A DNA stretch of 63,683 bases, taken from the NCBI GenBank assembly GCA_002167845.2, contig NHBO02000034.1, positions 54,521-118,203 of the forward strand, in the 5' to 3' direction. The notes beneath the pieces are model-generated. The model was given only the letters and a program-made list of their open reading frames with translations, had not been told where the DNA came from and made no database searches. The stretch comes from Phycisphaera sp. TMED9 (lineage in GTDB: Bacteria > Planctomycetota > Phycisphaerae > Phycisphaerales > SM1A02). The translations under genes were made by a program, and so were the position numbers. Shown here piece by piece: positions 52,311 through 61,282 of this stretch; position 1 is the stretch's first letter, and the number at the start of each line of letters is the position of its first letter.

Positions 52311-53507
52311 TCACGAGAACGCCTGGATTCCGGTGAGTTCCCGACCAAGCACCAGGCGATGCACGTCGCGGGTCCCCTCGTAGGTCGCGACGGACTCCAG
52401 GTTGATCATGTGCCGCATCACACAGTGGTCGTCGAGAATGCCGACGCCACCGAGAAGATCCCGGCAGGTTCGAGCGACGACCTGGGCCGCATCGACCGTC
52501 GAACTCTTGGCCAGCGAGACCTGGGCGCCGGTCGCCTGTCCCTGATCCTTCAGGTCGGCGAGCCGACTGGCGATCGCGGCCGCCTGCACGATTCGGGTGT
52601 GACAGTCCGCGAGCTTGTCCTGCGTGAGTTGAAAGGACGCCAGCTTCCGACCGAAGACCTCGCGACGGCCGACGTGGGCGAGGGCATCGGAGAGGCAGGC
52701 CTCGGCGGCGCCGATGACGCCCCAGGCGATGCCGTACCGAGCCTGATCGAGGCAGGTCAGCGGTGATCTCAGTCCATCGGTCTCCGGCAGCAGATCATCG
52801 GCGGAAAGCGGGACGTTTTCGAGTCGGATCTTCGAGGTGCGGGCGACTCGCAGACTCATCTTGTTCCGGATCAGCGTGGCCTCGAAGCCGGGTCGATCCG
52901 TCGGAACCAGGAACCCGCGAATGGACTTCGCAGCCGTGGTTTCCACGCCTTCGATTCCCTCGGTCTTGGCCCAGATGATCGCCACGTCCGCGACGTCGGC
53001 GTTGCCGATCCACATCTTGTCTCCAGACAACAGCCAGCCGTCCCCGTCCTTTCGGGCCGTGGTCACCATCCCACCGGGATTCGAACCGAAGCCGGGCTCG
53101 GTGAGTCCGAAGCAACCGAGTGACGATCCCGTCCTCATCCGGGGAAGCCAATGATCGCGCTGGGCGTCGGATCCGAAGTAGCGGATCGCATTCATCGCCA
53201 GAGAACTCTGCACGCTCGCCATGGTCCGCAGACCACTGTCGCCCCGCTCGAGCTCGCGCATGATCATGCCGTTCGCCCGAGAAGAGAGGCCGGGACAACC
53301 CCAACCGTCGAGGGTGGCGCCGAAGCAGCCGATCTCTCCCATTTCCGGAATGAGATCGGTTGGAAAATCGTCCCGTTCCCAGTACTCGTTGACCACCGGG
53401 AGGAACCGGCTCTGGACGAAATCCCGAATGCGATCCCGCAGGGATCGCTCCTCGTCACTGAGCAGGTCGTCGAATCGGTAGAGATCGAGATCTTCCGGGC
53501 TGAGCAT
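52311..53507 (-). CDS. Acyl-CoA dehydrogenase (glutaryl-CoA dehydrogenase-like)
   Basis: A 398-residue FAD flavoprotein that oxidises an acyl-CoA thioester. Features are CFGLTEPGFGSNPGGM, WIGNADVADVAIIWAKT, RVARTSKIRLENV, and the catalytic Glu in VATYEGTRDVH (about E377), which is where glutaryl-CoA dehydrogenases carry theirs, followed by LTGIQAF. The arrangement fits the glutaryl-CoA subfamily better than medium-chain enzymes; decarboxylating activity would depend on the glutaryl-binding Arg, which I cannot confirm. It is divergent from the acyl-CoA synthetase, 210 bases apart, a suggestive functional pair. Translation starts at 53507. Confidence 0.85.
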   Translation of the reverse strand: MLSPEDLDLYRFDDLLSDEERSLRDRIRDFVQSRFLPVVNEYWERDDFPTDLIPEMGEIGCFGATLDGWGCPGLSSRANGMIMRELERGDSGLRTMASVQSSLAMNAIRYFGSDAQRDHWLPRMRTGSSLGCFGLTEPGFGSNPGGMVTTARKDGDGWLLSGDKMWIGNADVADVAIIWAKTEGIEGVETTAAKSIRGFLVPTDRPGFEATLIRNKMSLRVARTSKIRLENVPLSADDLLPETDGLRSPLTCLDQARYGIAWGVIGAAEACLSDALAHVGRREVFGRKLASFQLTQDKLADCHTRIVQAAAIASRLADLKDQGQATGAQVSLAKSSTVDAAQVVARTCRDLLGGVGILDDHCVMRHMINLESVATYEGTRDVHRLVLGRELTGIQAFS

Positions 53508-53717
53508 GGGAGGCAACCTGACTGGGCGTTGGAGACACGGCCACACGGCGCGAGACGATCTCGTGCTCGATGGCGTGCCTCCGGGTTCGTCGTGAACGAC
53601 CTTCCCGATGCACGCCACCCTCCGGATCGACCGTTCCGGCCCGTTATGATCCACTTTCCTCCCGATCGTCCTTCCGGCCGGAAGAACCGGGCGACCTGGA
53701 GCCACATCGGATCGCCC

Positions 53718-55343
53718 ATGAACCCCTCCCGAAGACTGCTTCTCAAGCACTTGGCATTCAGAGCCGCCGAGATCTCGCCGGGCGACGGACTGGTCTCGAT
53801 TCCTCCCGACGGCGAGCGATTCGTCGCGTGGCCGGAAGTCGTCGACCGCTCCAGACGACTGGCGACGGCCTTGGTGGCGTGGGGCGTCCAGCCGGGGGAG
53901 CGGATCGCGACGCTCGCGTTCAACGATCACCGCCACATCGATGCCTACTTCGCCGTCCCCTGTCTCGGCGCGACGCTGCATCCGATCAACGTGCGGTGGA
54001 ACATCGATGAGATGGCTTCGGTTCTCGAGCACACCCGGGATCGAATCATCTTCGTCGATGCCGGGCTGATGGACCGCGCGACCGCCCTCGCGGATCGATG
54101 CCCCTGGATCGAGCATCTGGTCCGAATGGGACCTTTCGGATCTGACGGCGCTCCATCCCCCCTGCGTTCCGGCGTCACGATCAGCGACCATGACGATCTA
54201 CTCGGATCCCACTCCCCCATCGCGGACTGGCCGGATCCGGAAGAACACGACGTGATGGCGATGTGTTCGACCAGCGGCACCACGGGCATCCCCAAGACCG
54301 TCGCCTACAGCCATCGAACGACCTGCCTTCACACCATGGCCATCGGCCTGACCGACTGCATGCGTCTTTCGGGCAAGGACACCTTGCTGGCCATCGTTCC
54401 GATGTTCCATGCGCTGGGCTGGTGCTTCCCCTACGCGTGCGGAATGCTCGGTTCCCGACTGGTCCTTCCCCATCGCGACCTTGGACCGGAGCGGATTCTC
54501 GATCTTCTGGTAGAGCATGAAGTCACCACCTCCGTCGCGGTTCCGACCGTGTGGAATTCGGTGCTCGCGGCCTTGACCGCGTCGCCGGGTCGCTGGGACC
54601 TCGGCCGTCTGGAGCGAATCGTCTCCGGGGGCGCCGCACCGACCGCTTCGATGATCAGAGGTTTCCGCGACCGACACGGTGTGGAGGTCATCCACTCCTG
54701 GGGCATGACCGAGATCAATCCGGTCGGCACGATGTCTCCCGAAGTCACGACCAGGGAGGAAGCCGCCCTCGATCCGGATGACCGACTCCGGCATCAGCAG
54801 GTCGCGGGCCGACCGCTCCCGGGATTGACCTTGGAGATTCAAGACGAAGACGGCCGACCGCTTCCCCACGACGGTGCTTCGACCGGCCGCCTGCTGGTAT
54901 CCGGCTGGTGGGTTGCCGAGGAATATGCCTTCGGGCATCCCGACGGCGACCGTTTCGGCGCGGATGGCCGTCTCGACACCGGCGATGTCGCCTCGATCGA
55001 CGACCACGGACGGATGGCCATCCGCGATCGAGGCAAGGACATGATCAAGTCCGGTGGCGAGTGGATCTCGAGCCTCGCCCTCGAACGAGCGATCGGCGAC
55101 TTCCCCGAAGTCGCGACCTGCGCCGTCGTCGCTCGTCCGGACGAGCGATGGGGTGAACGACCGATCGCGGTGGTTTCGCTCGCCCCGGAGGCCTCGCTCG
55201 ATCTGTCGACGCTCCAGCACCGCCTCGAGGAGAACTTCGAACGCTGGCAGTGTCCGGACGATCTGATCCTCGTCGATTCGATACCCCTGACCTCCACGGG
55301 CAAGATCGACAAGAAGACGCTCCGCACGCGTTTCGCCGTCTGA
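53718..55343 (+). CDS. Acyl-CoA synthetase (AMP-binding)
   Basis: A 541-residue acyl-adenylate and acyl-CoA-forming ligase. The AMP-binding P-loop is STSGTTGIPK (184-193), followed by HSWGMTEINPVG, the DTGDVASIDDHG hinge region and GKDMIKSGGEWIS. The catalytic Lys is K529 in TSTGKIDKKTLR. The substrate is probably a medium- or long-chain or aromatic acid. The ATG at 53718 is the first with family similarity beyond it; the frame upstream is antisense to the dehydrogenase. The gene is 31 bases before the ABC exporter pair, so all three are probably one transcript. Confidence 0.88.
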   Translation: MNPSRRLLLKHLAFRAAEISPGDGLVSIPPDGERFVAWPEVVDRSRRLATALVAWGVQPGERIATLAFNDHRHIDAYFAVPCLGATLHPINVRWNIDEMASVLEHTRDRIIFVDAGLMDRATALADRCPWIEHLVRMGPFGSDGAPSPLRSGVTISDHDDLLGSHSPIADWPDPEEHDVMAMCSTSGTTGIPKTVAYSHRTTCLHTMAIGLTDCMRLSGKDTLLAIVPMFHALGWCFPYACGMLGSRLVLPHRDLGPERILDLLVEHEVTTSVAVPTVWNSVLAALTASPGRWDLGRLERIVSGGAAPTASMIRGFRDRHGVEVIHSWGMTEINPVGTMSPEVTTREEAALDPDDRLRHQQVAGRPLPGLTLEIQDEDGRPLPHDGASTGRLLVSGWWVAEEYAFGHPDGDRFGADGRLDTGDVASIDDHGRMAIRDRGKDMIKSGGEWISSLALERAIGDFPEVATCAVVARPDERWGERPIAVVSLAPEASLDLSTLQHRLEENFERWQCPDDLILVDSIPLTSTGKIDKKTLRTRFAV

Positions 55344-55374
55344 TCTCGCGACCTCCCGGGACTCAACGAGTACC

Positions 55375-57279
55375 GTGGCCTCGAGCGGACTCGTGCGAAG
55401 CGAGTCTTCAACCAGTGTCAAGGACCGCATCCGAGCCCGCATGACCAATCGACCCGCCAAACTCGCCGGACTCTGGGAGATGATGCGGGCCGATCGCTGG
55501 AGATTCGGATACGCCCTCGCGTTCCTGGTCGTCGCGGCCTGCCTGCTGTATCTGGTGCCCTTGATTCCACAGGCGGTGATCGACGGCGTGCTCGGAGATC
55601 AGCCGGAGCGGGTCACCGACACCAGCCGATGGATCATCGATCTGATGGGTGGCCGCGAACACGTGGCGGAGCGTCTCTGGATCCCCCTCATCTGGATCAC
55701 CATCATCGCCGGCCTGGCGGGGATCGCCACCTACGGGCGACAGCGTTGGTCGGCGATCGCGAGCCAGAACACCGGAAAACGCGTCCGCGACCGTCTTCAG
55801 AATCACGTCCAACGGATCGAGATGAACCGGTTCGACGAACTCGACAGCGGGGACCTCCTGCAGAGATGCACGTCGGACGTCGATACCACCCAGAACTTCC
55901 TCTCGATGCAGGCCGTCGAAATCGGCCGTGCCGTCGTGATGTTCCTGGTCCCACTTCCGATCATGTTCGCGACGGACTGGCGGATGAGCATCGCCGCGAT
56001 CTGGTTGATCCCCGGCATTCTCTGGTTCTCACTGCACTACTTCGGCCGGGTCCGTTCAGTGTTCCGCGAGAAGGACGAGGCGGAAGGACGACTGACCTCC
56101 GGCGTCACCGAGAATCTCGTCGGCATCCGCGTGGTCAGGGCGTTCAACCGCCAGGACTTCGAGATCGATCGCTTCCGAGGATTCAACGATGAACATCGGG
56201 CCCTCGATGATCGGCTCTATCGGATCTTCGCCCGATTCTGGGGTGCGTCGGATCTCCTCTGCTTCATGCAGCAGGCGTCGGTGATCCTGGTCGGCGCCTG
56301 GCTCCTCGCCACCGACCGGATACTGGTCGGCGAGTTCTACTTCTTCTTCGCCGCGGTCGGCATGTTTCTCTGGCCGGTCCGGATGATGGGGAGGATTCTC
56401 TCGGAACTCGGGAAGGCGACCGTCGCGGTCGAACGACTCGAAGAGATTCTCGCCCTTCCGATCGAGCAGGATCCCCCCGACGCCGAGATCTCGATCCCGA
56501 CCGACGGGCGGTTGGAGATCCGCGATCTCGTCTTCAGTCATGCCGAGGACGCGCCCGTGCTTCGCGGAATCAATCTCGACATCGCGGCCGGGGAGACGAT
56601 CGCGATCGTCGGGCCGTCGGGAGGCGGAAAAAGCACGCTGGTGAATCTCCTTCTTCGTTTCTACGACCGTGATGGCGGATCGATCCGGTTCGGCGGCGTC
56701 GACATCGAATCAATGCCCCGACACGCCCTTCGCACCAGGATCGCCGCGGTGCTGCAACAACCGTTCCTGTTCAGTCGCACCATTCGTGAAAACATCCAGC
56801 TTGCGGCGCCGACCGCGGACCAGGCGATGGTCGAGACGGCGACGATCGAGGCCTGCATCCACGACTCGATCGAGCGTTTCGACGCGGGATACGACACCAA
56901 GGTGGGCGAACGCGGCGTGACGCTCTCCGGGGGGCAGCGGCAACGGGTCGCGATCGCTCAGGCATTGCTTCAGGACCCGGACGTGCTCATCCTCGACGAC
57001 GCGCTCTCCGCGGTCGACACCGGTACGGAGCAGTCCATTCTCGAAGCGATCCACGATCGCCGGGGAAGACATACCACCCTGATCATCGCCCATCGTCTTT
57101 CGACGCTGAAGGAAGCCGACCGCATCATCGTGCTCGCCGAGGGCGTGATCGCTCAGCAAGGCACCCATCAATCGCTTCGAGACGCGCCGGGCCTCTATCG
57201 CCGACTCTGGGAGATCCAGGCCGCCGTGGAGAATGACGGCGACGACCCGTCCAAAGCTGATTCGGGAGGTGCCCCGTGA
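55375..57279 (+). CDS. ABC exporter half-transporter with degenerate Walker B
   Basis: A 634-residue half-transporter with six membrane helices (about 45-340) and a C-terminal ATPase domain. Walker A is GPSGGGKST, the signature LSGGQRQR is canonical, and Walker B is LILDDALSAVD, so the catalytic Glu is Asp. That is the hallmark of the degenerate half in heterodimeric type IV exporters. Its partner is the next gene, whose signature is altered, so both changes fall in one composite site. Translation starts at a GTG at 55375; an ATG at 55441 is the alternative. The stop overlaps the partner's start (GTGA). Confidence 0.9.
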   Translation: MASSGLVRSESSTSVKDRIRARMTNRPAKLAGLWEMMRADRWRFGYALAFLVVAACLLYLVPLIPQAVIDGVLGDQPERVTDTSRWIIDLMGGREHVAERLWIPLIWITIIAGLAGIATYGRQRWSAIASQNTGKRVRDRLQNHVQRIEMNRFDELDSGDLLQRCTSDVDTTQNFLSMQAVEIGRAVVMFLVPLPIMFATDWRMSIAAIWLIPGILWFSLHYFGRVRSVFREKDEAEGRLTSGVTENLVGIRVVRAFNRQDFEIDRFRGFNDEHRALDDRLYRIFARFWGASDLLCFMQQASVILVGAWLLATDRILVGEFYFFFAAVGMFLWPVRMMGRILSELGKATVAVERLEEILALPIEQDPPDAEISIPTDGRLEIRDLVFSHAEDAPVLRGINLDIAAGETIAIVGPSGGGKSTLVNLLLRFYDRDGGSIRFGGVDIESMPRHALRTRIAAVLQQPFLFSRTIRENIQLAAPTADQAMVETATIEACIHDSIERFDAGYDTKVGERGVTLSGGQRQRVAIAQALLQDPDVLILDDALSAVDTGTEQSILEAIHDRRGRHTTLIIAHRLSTLKEADRIIVLAEGVIAQQGTHQSLRDAPGLYRRLWEIQAAVENDGDDPSKADSGGAP

Positions 57280-59129
57280 GCGAGCACTTCGAAGAGAACG
57301 AGTCGGACTTCAGCCCCCGCCGCGTCGACTGGAGTCTCTGGCGCCGAATCGTGGGACATCTTCGGCCATATCCGTGGCCGGTCACGACCATGATCGTCTG
57401 CGGACTGATACTCGCCGCGGTGGAAGTGCTCCTTCCCCTGGTCACCGCCTGGATCATCGACGAGGCGATCGGTCCCGGACGAGCATCGCGAATCGGAATG
57501 CTCGGCGGAATCTACGCCGTCATGCTTCTGATCTTCTCGTTGCTGGTCTGGCGATTCATCACCGCGGCCGGAACCCTCGCGACCCGGGTCGCATTCGACC
57601 TTCGAGGAACGTGCTTCGCAAGGCTTCAGTCGCTTCCGTTCGGATACTTCGACGTTCGATCGACGGGTTGGTTGGTCGCCCGAGTCACCAGCGACGTCAC
57701 CAAGGTGACGGGGCTCCTTCCCTGGTTCCTCCTCGACATCGGATGGGGCGCGGCGATGCTCGTCGGCATCTTCGTCGCGATGATGCTGGTGGATCTTCAA
57801 CTCGGCCTGGCGGTCTCGGTCATCGTGCCCCCGATGGCGATCGCCACCTGGTGGTTCAAGCGGCGAATGCTCGAATCGAGCCGGCGAATCAGAAAGTCCA
57901 ACTCTCGGATCACCGCGTCGTACACCGAGACCATCGCCGGAGTGCGGACCACCCGCATGCTCGCTCGAGAGGAGGCGTCGGCGGCGGAGTTTGGCGAAAT
58001 CTCCTCGGAAATGCGACTCTGGACGATTCGGAACGCCGTCCAATCCGCCACCTATCTTCCGATCGTGATGAGTCTCGGTTCGATCGGAGTGGGGATCGCG
58101 TTGTGGGCCGGCGGCATCCAGTTCCAAAACCAGACCGGCCTGAGCCTCGGCATGCTCATCGCCTTCATGCAGTATGCCGTGCTCTTCTCACAGCCGATCC
58201 AGGAACTTGCCCAGCGATTCGTCGATCTCCAGAGTGCTCAGGCCGCCGCGGAACGAGTGCAGGAACTCATCGAGGAGACGCCGACGATCCGCGACTCCCC
58301 GGACGTCGCGGCCCGGATCTCCGCGGAAACGGCGGCACCGACGCCCGGTCTCGCCCCCGATGGCGGCGGGAAGACGATCCACACCGTGACCTTCGAGTCG
58401 GTCGGTCACGCCTACGTCGCCGAAGAACGGGTGCTCGACGACGTGTCCTTCGAGTTGAGCCGGGGAACCTCGATCGCCCTGGTGGGCGCCACTGGAAGCG
58501 GCAAGACCACCATCGCCGGGCTTCTCGCGCGTTGGTACGAACCCAGCGAAGGACGAATCCTCGTGGACGGCGTCGACTATCGCCAACGCGGGCTCGATTG
58601 GTGGCAGTCGCAGTTCGGCGTGGTGCAACAGGTCCCCCACCTCTTCTCCGGCACGATTCGGGACAACGTGCGGTACGGCCGCCTCGACGCCGACGACGAG
58701 GCGATCCTCGGTGCCCTCCGCCGGGTGCGTGCCGCCGAATTCGTGATCCAGCTGGAGGGCGGGCTCGACTTCGAAGTCGGCGAAGGAGGCTGTCATCTCT
58801 CGCAAGGGCAGCGTCAGCTCATCTCGCTCGCCCGGGCGTTTCTGGCCGACCCTCAGATCTTCATCATGGACGAAGCGACCTCCTCGGTCGACGCCGAGAC
58901 CGAGGCGACCATCCAGACGGCGGTCGACGAGATCCTTCGCGATCGAATCGCGGTGGTGATCGCCCACCGATTGTCGACGATTCGACGCGCCGACCTCATT
59001 CTCGTTCTGGACCAGGGGAAGGTGATCGAGCGGGGATCGCATGGCGAACTCATGGCCGCCAAGGGACGATATCGAACGCTGTACCTCGATCAATTCGTCA
59101 ATGAGGAAGAGGCTCGCCTGCTGGGGTGA
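57276..59129 (+). CDS. ABC exporter partner half-transporter
   Basis: A 617-residue half-transporter with an N-terminal six-helix membrane region (about 35-320) and an ATPase domain. Walker A is GATGSGKTT, Walker B is FIMDEATSSVD with the catalytic Glu, and the signature is LSQGQRQL, differing from LSGGQ. Combined with the partner's degenerate Walker B this gives one active and one inactive ATP site, as in TM287/288-type transporters. The GTG at 57276 overlaps the previous stop. Substrate unknown; multidrug or lipid export are typical. Confidence 0.9.
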   Translation: MSEHFEENESDFSPRRVDWSLWRRIVGHLRPYPWPVTTMIVCGLILAAVEVLLPLVTAWIIDEAIGPGRASRIGMLGGIYAVMLLIFSLLVWRFITAAGTLATRVAFDLRGTCFARLQSLPFGYFDVRSTGWLVARVTSDVTKVTGLLPWFLLDIGWGAAMLVGIFVAMMLVDLQLGLAVSVIVPPMAIATWWFKRRMLESSRRIRKSNSRITASYTETIAGVRTTRMLAREEASAAEFGEISSEMRLWTIRNAVQSATYLPIVMSLGSIGVGIALWAGGIQFQNQTGLSLGMLIAFMQYAVLFSQPIQELAQRFVDLQSAQAAAERVQELIEETPTIRDSPDVAARISAETAAPTPGLAPDGGGKTIHTVTFESVGHAYVAEERVLDDVSFELSRGTSIALVGATGSGKTTIAGLLARWYEPSEGRILVDGVDYRQRGLDWWQSQFGVVQQVPHLFSGTIRDNVRYGRLDADDEAILGALRRVRAAEFVIQLEGGLDFEVGEGGCHLSQGQRQLISLARAFLADPQIFIMDEATSSVDAETEATIQTAVDEILRDRIAVVIAHRLSTIRRADLILVLDQGKVIERGSHGELMAAKGRYRTLYLDQFVNEEEARLLG

Positions 59130-59144
59130 CCTCCGAAGGCGTGA

Positions 59145-59519
59145 TCAGTCGGTCTCGCCCACCACCAGCGTGAGCATCGCCTCCGATTCGCCCATCGTCC
59201 GGCCGATCCCGACCAGTTCGTCAGGATCGTCGCTCTCGAGAAAGCATGCGACCGATCGAAGAAGCAGCTGCGAATAGGCCTCACCCAGCGCCGCTCGGTC
59301 CTGCAGGGCCCACGCGTTGCGCGTCGATTGAGCGCCCGCGAGGGCGAAGATGAGCGTCCGGCGGGCGGTGGTGTTCACCGCCTTCACCAGTTCCTTGAGC
59401 GCCTTCTCATCGATCGGCCCGAGCTGTTCGACGTCGCGTTCCACCAACGCCACCGCTCGCGCTTCCGCCTTGTCGAGGATGTCCTGCATTCGATCGCGCT
59501 CCGGACTTCGTTGAATCAT
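59145..59519 (-). CDS. Small helical protein of the cytochrome c maturation unit
   Basis: A 124-residue all-helical soluble protein that I do not recognise. It has charged heptad-like segments (KALKELVKAVNTTARRTLIF, EAYSQLLLRSVACFLESDDP) and no signal peptide. Its ATG overlaps the CcsA stop (ATGA), so it is the last gene of the ResB-CcsA unit and is translationally coupled. A function in cytochrome assembly is suggested only by position. It converges on the exporter gene after 15 bases. Confidence 0.65.
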   Translation of the reverse strand: MIQRSPERDRMQDILDKAEARAVALVERDVEQLGPIDEKALKELVKAVNTTARRTLIFALAGAQSTRNAWALQDRAALGEAYSQLLLRSVACFLESDDPDELVGIGRTMGESEAMLTLVVGETD

Positions 59520-61282
59520 GCGTAGGAATGGAGACCGGAGATCACGAAGTTGATCACGATCCAGTTGAAGAGCATCACCCCGCAGCCGATCACCGCGAGA
59601 ATCGCCGTCCAGAGGCCTTTGTCACGCGACTTGAGCCGCACGTGGACGAGGATCGCGAAGATCACGAAGGTGTTCAGGGCGAACACCTCCTTCGGGTCCC
59701 AACCCCACGGACGCCCCCAGGAGTGGTCGGCCCAGATCGCTCCCATGACGATGCCCGCCCAGAGCAGGACGAAGCTCAGCTCCATCAGCAACATGGTGCT
59801 CCCGTCGAGAATCTCGCCGAGCCGATCGCGACGACGCGCCTCCGCGAGATCCGCCAGGGTGTGACCGTCGGGGCCGGCGAGCACGAGCGCGCCGGCGCCA
59901 CCGGCGCGGGCGTAGACGGCCTTCCCGCCGAACAGTCGATAGGCCAGATAGAGCGTGGCGGTCACCGATGCCATGAAGATCAGGGCGTAGCTGAAGATGA
60001 TCACGTTGGTGTGGATGTAGAGCCAGACGTCGTGCAGCACCGGCATCATGTTGGAGATGTTGGGGTTGAGGTAGACCGGGAGGAAGTTGGCGGTCATCAA
60101 CGCCACCATCGCGGTCACCGCGGCGCCGAGCGGCAGCAGCCCTCGAAACGCCGTCTTTCGAAGCCATGCCACTTCGAGGAACGCCGCGCAGAGCACCCCG
60201 AACCAACTCGCGGTCGTCACGGCCTCGAACATGTTGGAGTTCGGCCATCGGCCGCTGATCCACCACCGGAGACCGACCGCGAAGGTCTGCACGCCGAACG
60301 CCGCGAAAAAGATCGCGAATCCGGTCCACATCGCCCACTTCCAGCGATACACCACGCCGAGCAGCAGGAAGATGATCGAGAACATGTAGAGAAGCCAGCC
60401 ACGAGTCAGCTGGTCGGCCTCGAAATACCAGTTCTCCCACGACAGCCGCTCGGATGACGGATACGCCTCGGGATTCATGGACCGCAGCGTCTGGGCGAGA
60501 CTGGTTCCCGCGGCATTGATGCCCGCGGCATCCTGCGCCGACCAGGCGTTCACCAGATCACGCCAGGCACCCGCGGCCTGGCGCTGTCGGGCTTCATCGA
60601 TGCCGGGAATGGGCGACTGCTCCGGGAGACCTTCGAGCGCCGCATCCGCGACGTCCGAGTCGAGCGGAAGAAACATGACTTCGGCGAGGCCGTGCCACGC
60701 ACCATCGGAGTCGTCCGTCGCGGGCGGGATGACGCGAAGTCGATCCAGGAGAAGCGAGGGCGACATGACGGCCCGCGCCACCTTGATCGCGTCGATCTGC
60801 TTGGCGGTTCGGATCAGATCCGACTCCATCCGCGAGAGGATCGGCCTGACCTCGGGTCGGTCCAGGAGTTCGGGGGAGATCAACCCCGAGGTCCTGAAGA
60901 CCTCCATGCGATTCTTCAGGCCCGGTTCGGCCGCATCGATCGCCGCGGCGATCGTGTTGCGAACCAGCTTGTTCTTGATGTAGATGCAGTCCGCGTCCTG
61001 ATAGGCGTCGGGGCGAAAAAGCATGTCCAGATAGGTGAAGGTCGGCGACTGGCCCGCGATCGACCTCGGCCCGCTCACCGCATCCATCATTCCGTTGGCA
61101 TGCGATGCAAGACTCTTGATCCGGCCCTGGACATGGACCGCCATATCCCCCACCGGAGAGAGATCGACGTCTTTCCGCCAGTCGGCGGCGACATCCTCCG
61201 CCGGCGCAGCGCCGGCGAACGATCCCGTGGACAGGAGAAGCGCGAAGAGAAAGGTTGTCACCTTCAAGGTCGATCGACTCAT
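59516..61282 (-). CDS. ccsA: Cytochrome c biogenesis protein CcsA with N-terminal extension
   Basis: A 588-residue membrane protein that carries heme to the outer face of the membrane in system II cytochrome c assembly. A signal peptide or anchor (about 1-25) and a periplasmic region (about 30-275) precede the CcsA core, with eight or so helices. The heme-binding WWD-type segment is ADHSWGRPWGWDPKEV (about 500-515), flanked by His residues in MFEAV-type helices (NMFEAVTTASWFG, HDVWLYIHTNV). The large N-terminal extension is uncommon in plain CcsA. It overlaps ResB upstream and the small helical gene downstream by four bases each. Confidence 0.9.
   Translation of the reverse strand: MSRSTLKVTTFLFALLLSTGSFAGAAPAEDVAADWRKDVDLSPVGDMAVHVQGRIKSLASHANGMMDAVSGPRSIAGQSPTFTYLDMLFRPDAYQDADCIYIKNKLVRNTIAAAIDAAEPGLKNRMEVFRTSGLISPELLDRPEVRPILSRMESDLIRTAKQIDAIKVARAVMSPSLLLDRLRVIPPATDDSDGAWHGLAEVMFLPLDSDVADAALEGLPEQSPIPGIDEARQRQAAGAWRDLVNAWSAQDAAGINAAGTSLAQTLRSMNPEAYPSSERLSWENWYFEADQLTRGWLLYMFSIIFLLLGVVYRWKWAMWTGFAIFFAAFGVQTFAVGLRWWISGRWPNSNMFEAVTTASWFGVLCAAFLEVAWLRKTAFRGLLPLGAAVTAMVALMTANFLPVYLNPNISNMMPVLHDVWLYIHTNVIIFSYALIFMASVTATLYLAYRLFGGKAVYARAGGAGALVLAGPDGHTLADLAEARRRDRLGEILDGSTMLLMELSFVLLWAGIVMGAIWADHSWGRPWGWDPKEVFALNTFVIFAILVHVRLKSRDKGLWTAILAVIGCGVMLFNWIVINFVISGLHSYA

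Noticed and set aside
57233-59104. A 623-codon plus-strand frame overlapping the second ABC half-transporter
   Set aside because: It is the +2 shadow of that gene, Arg-rich and without motifs.
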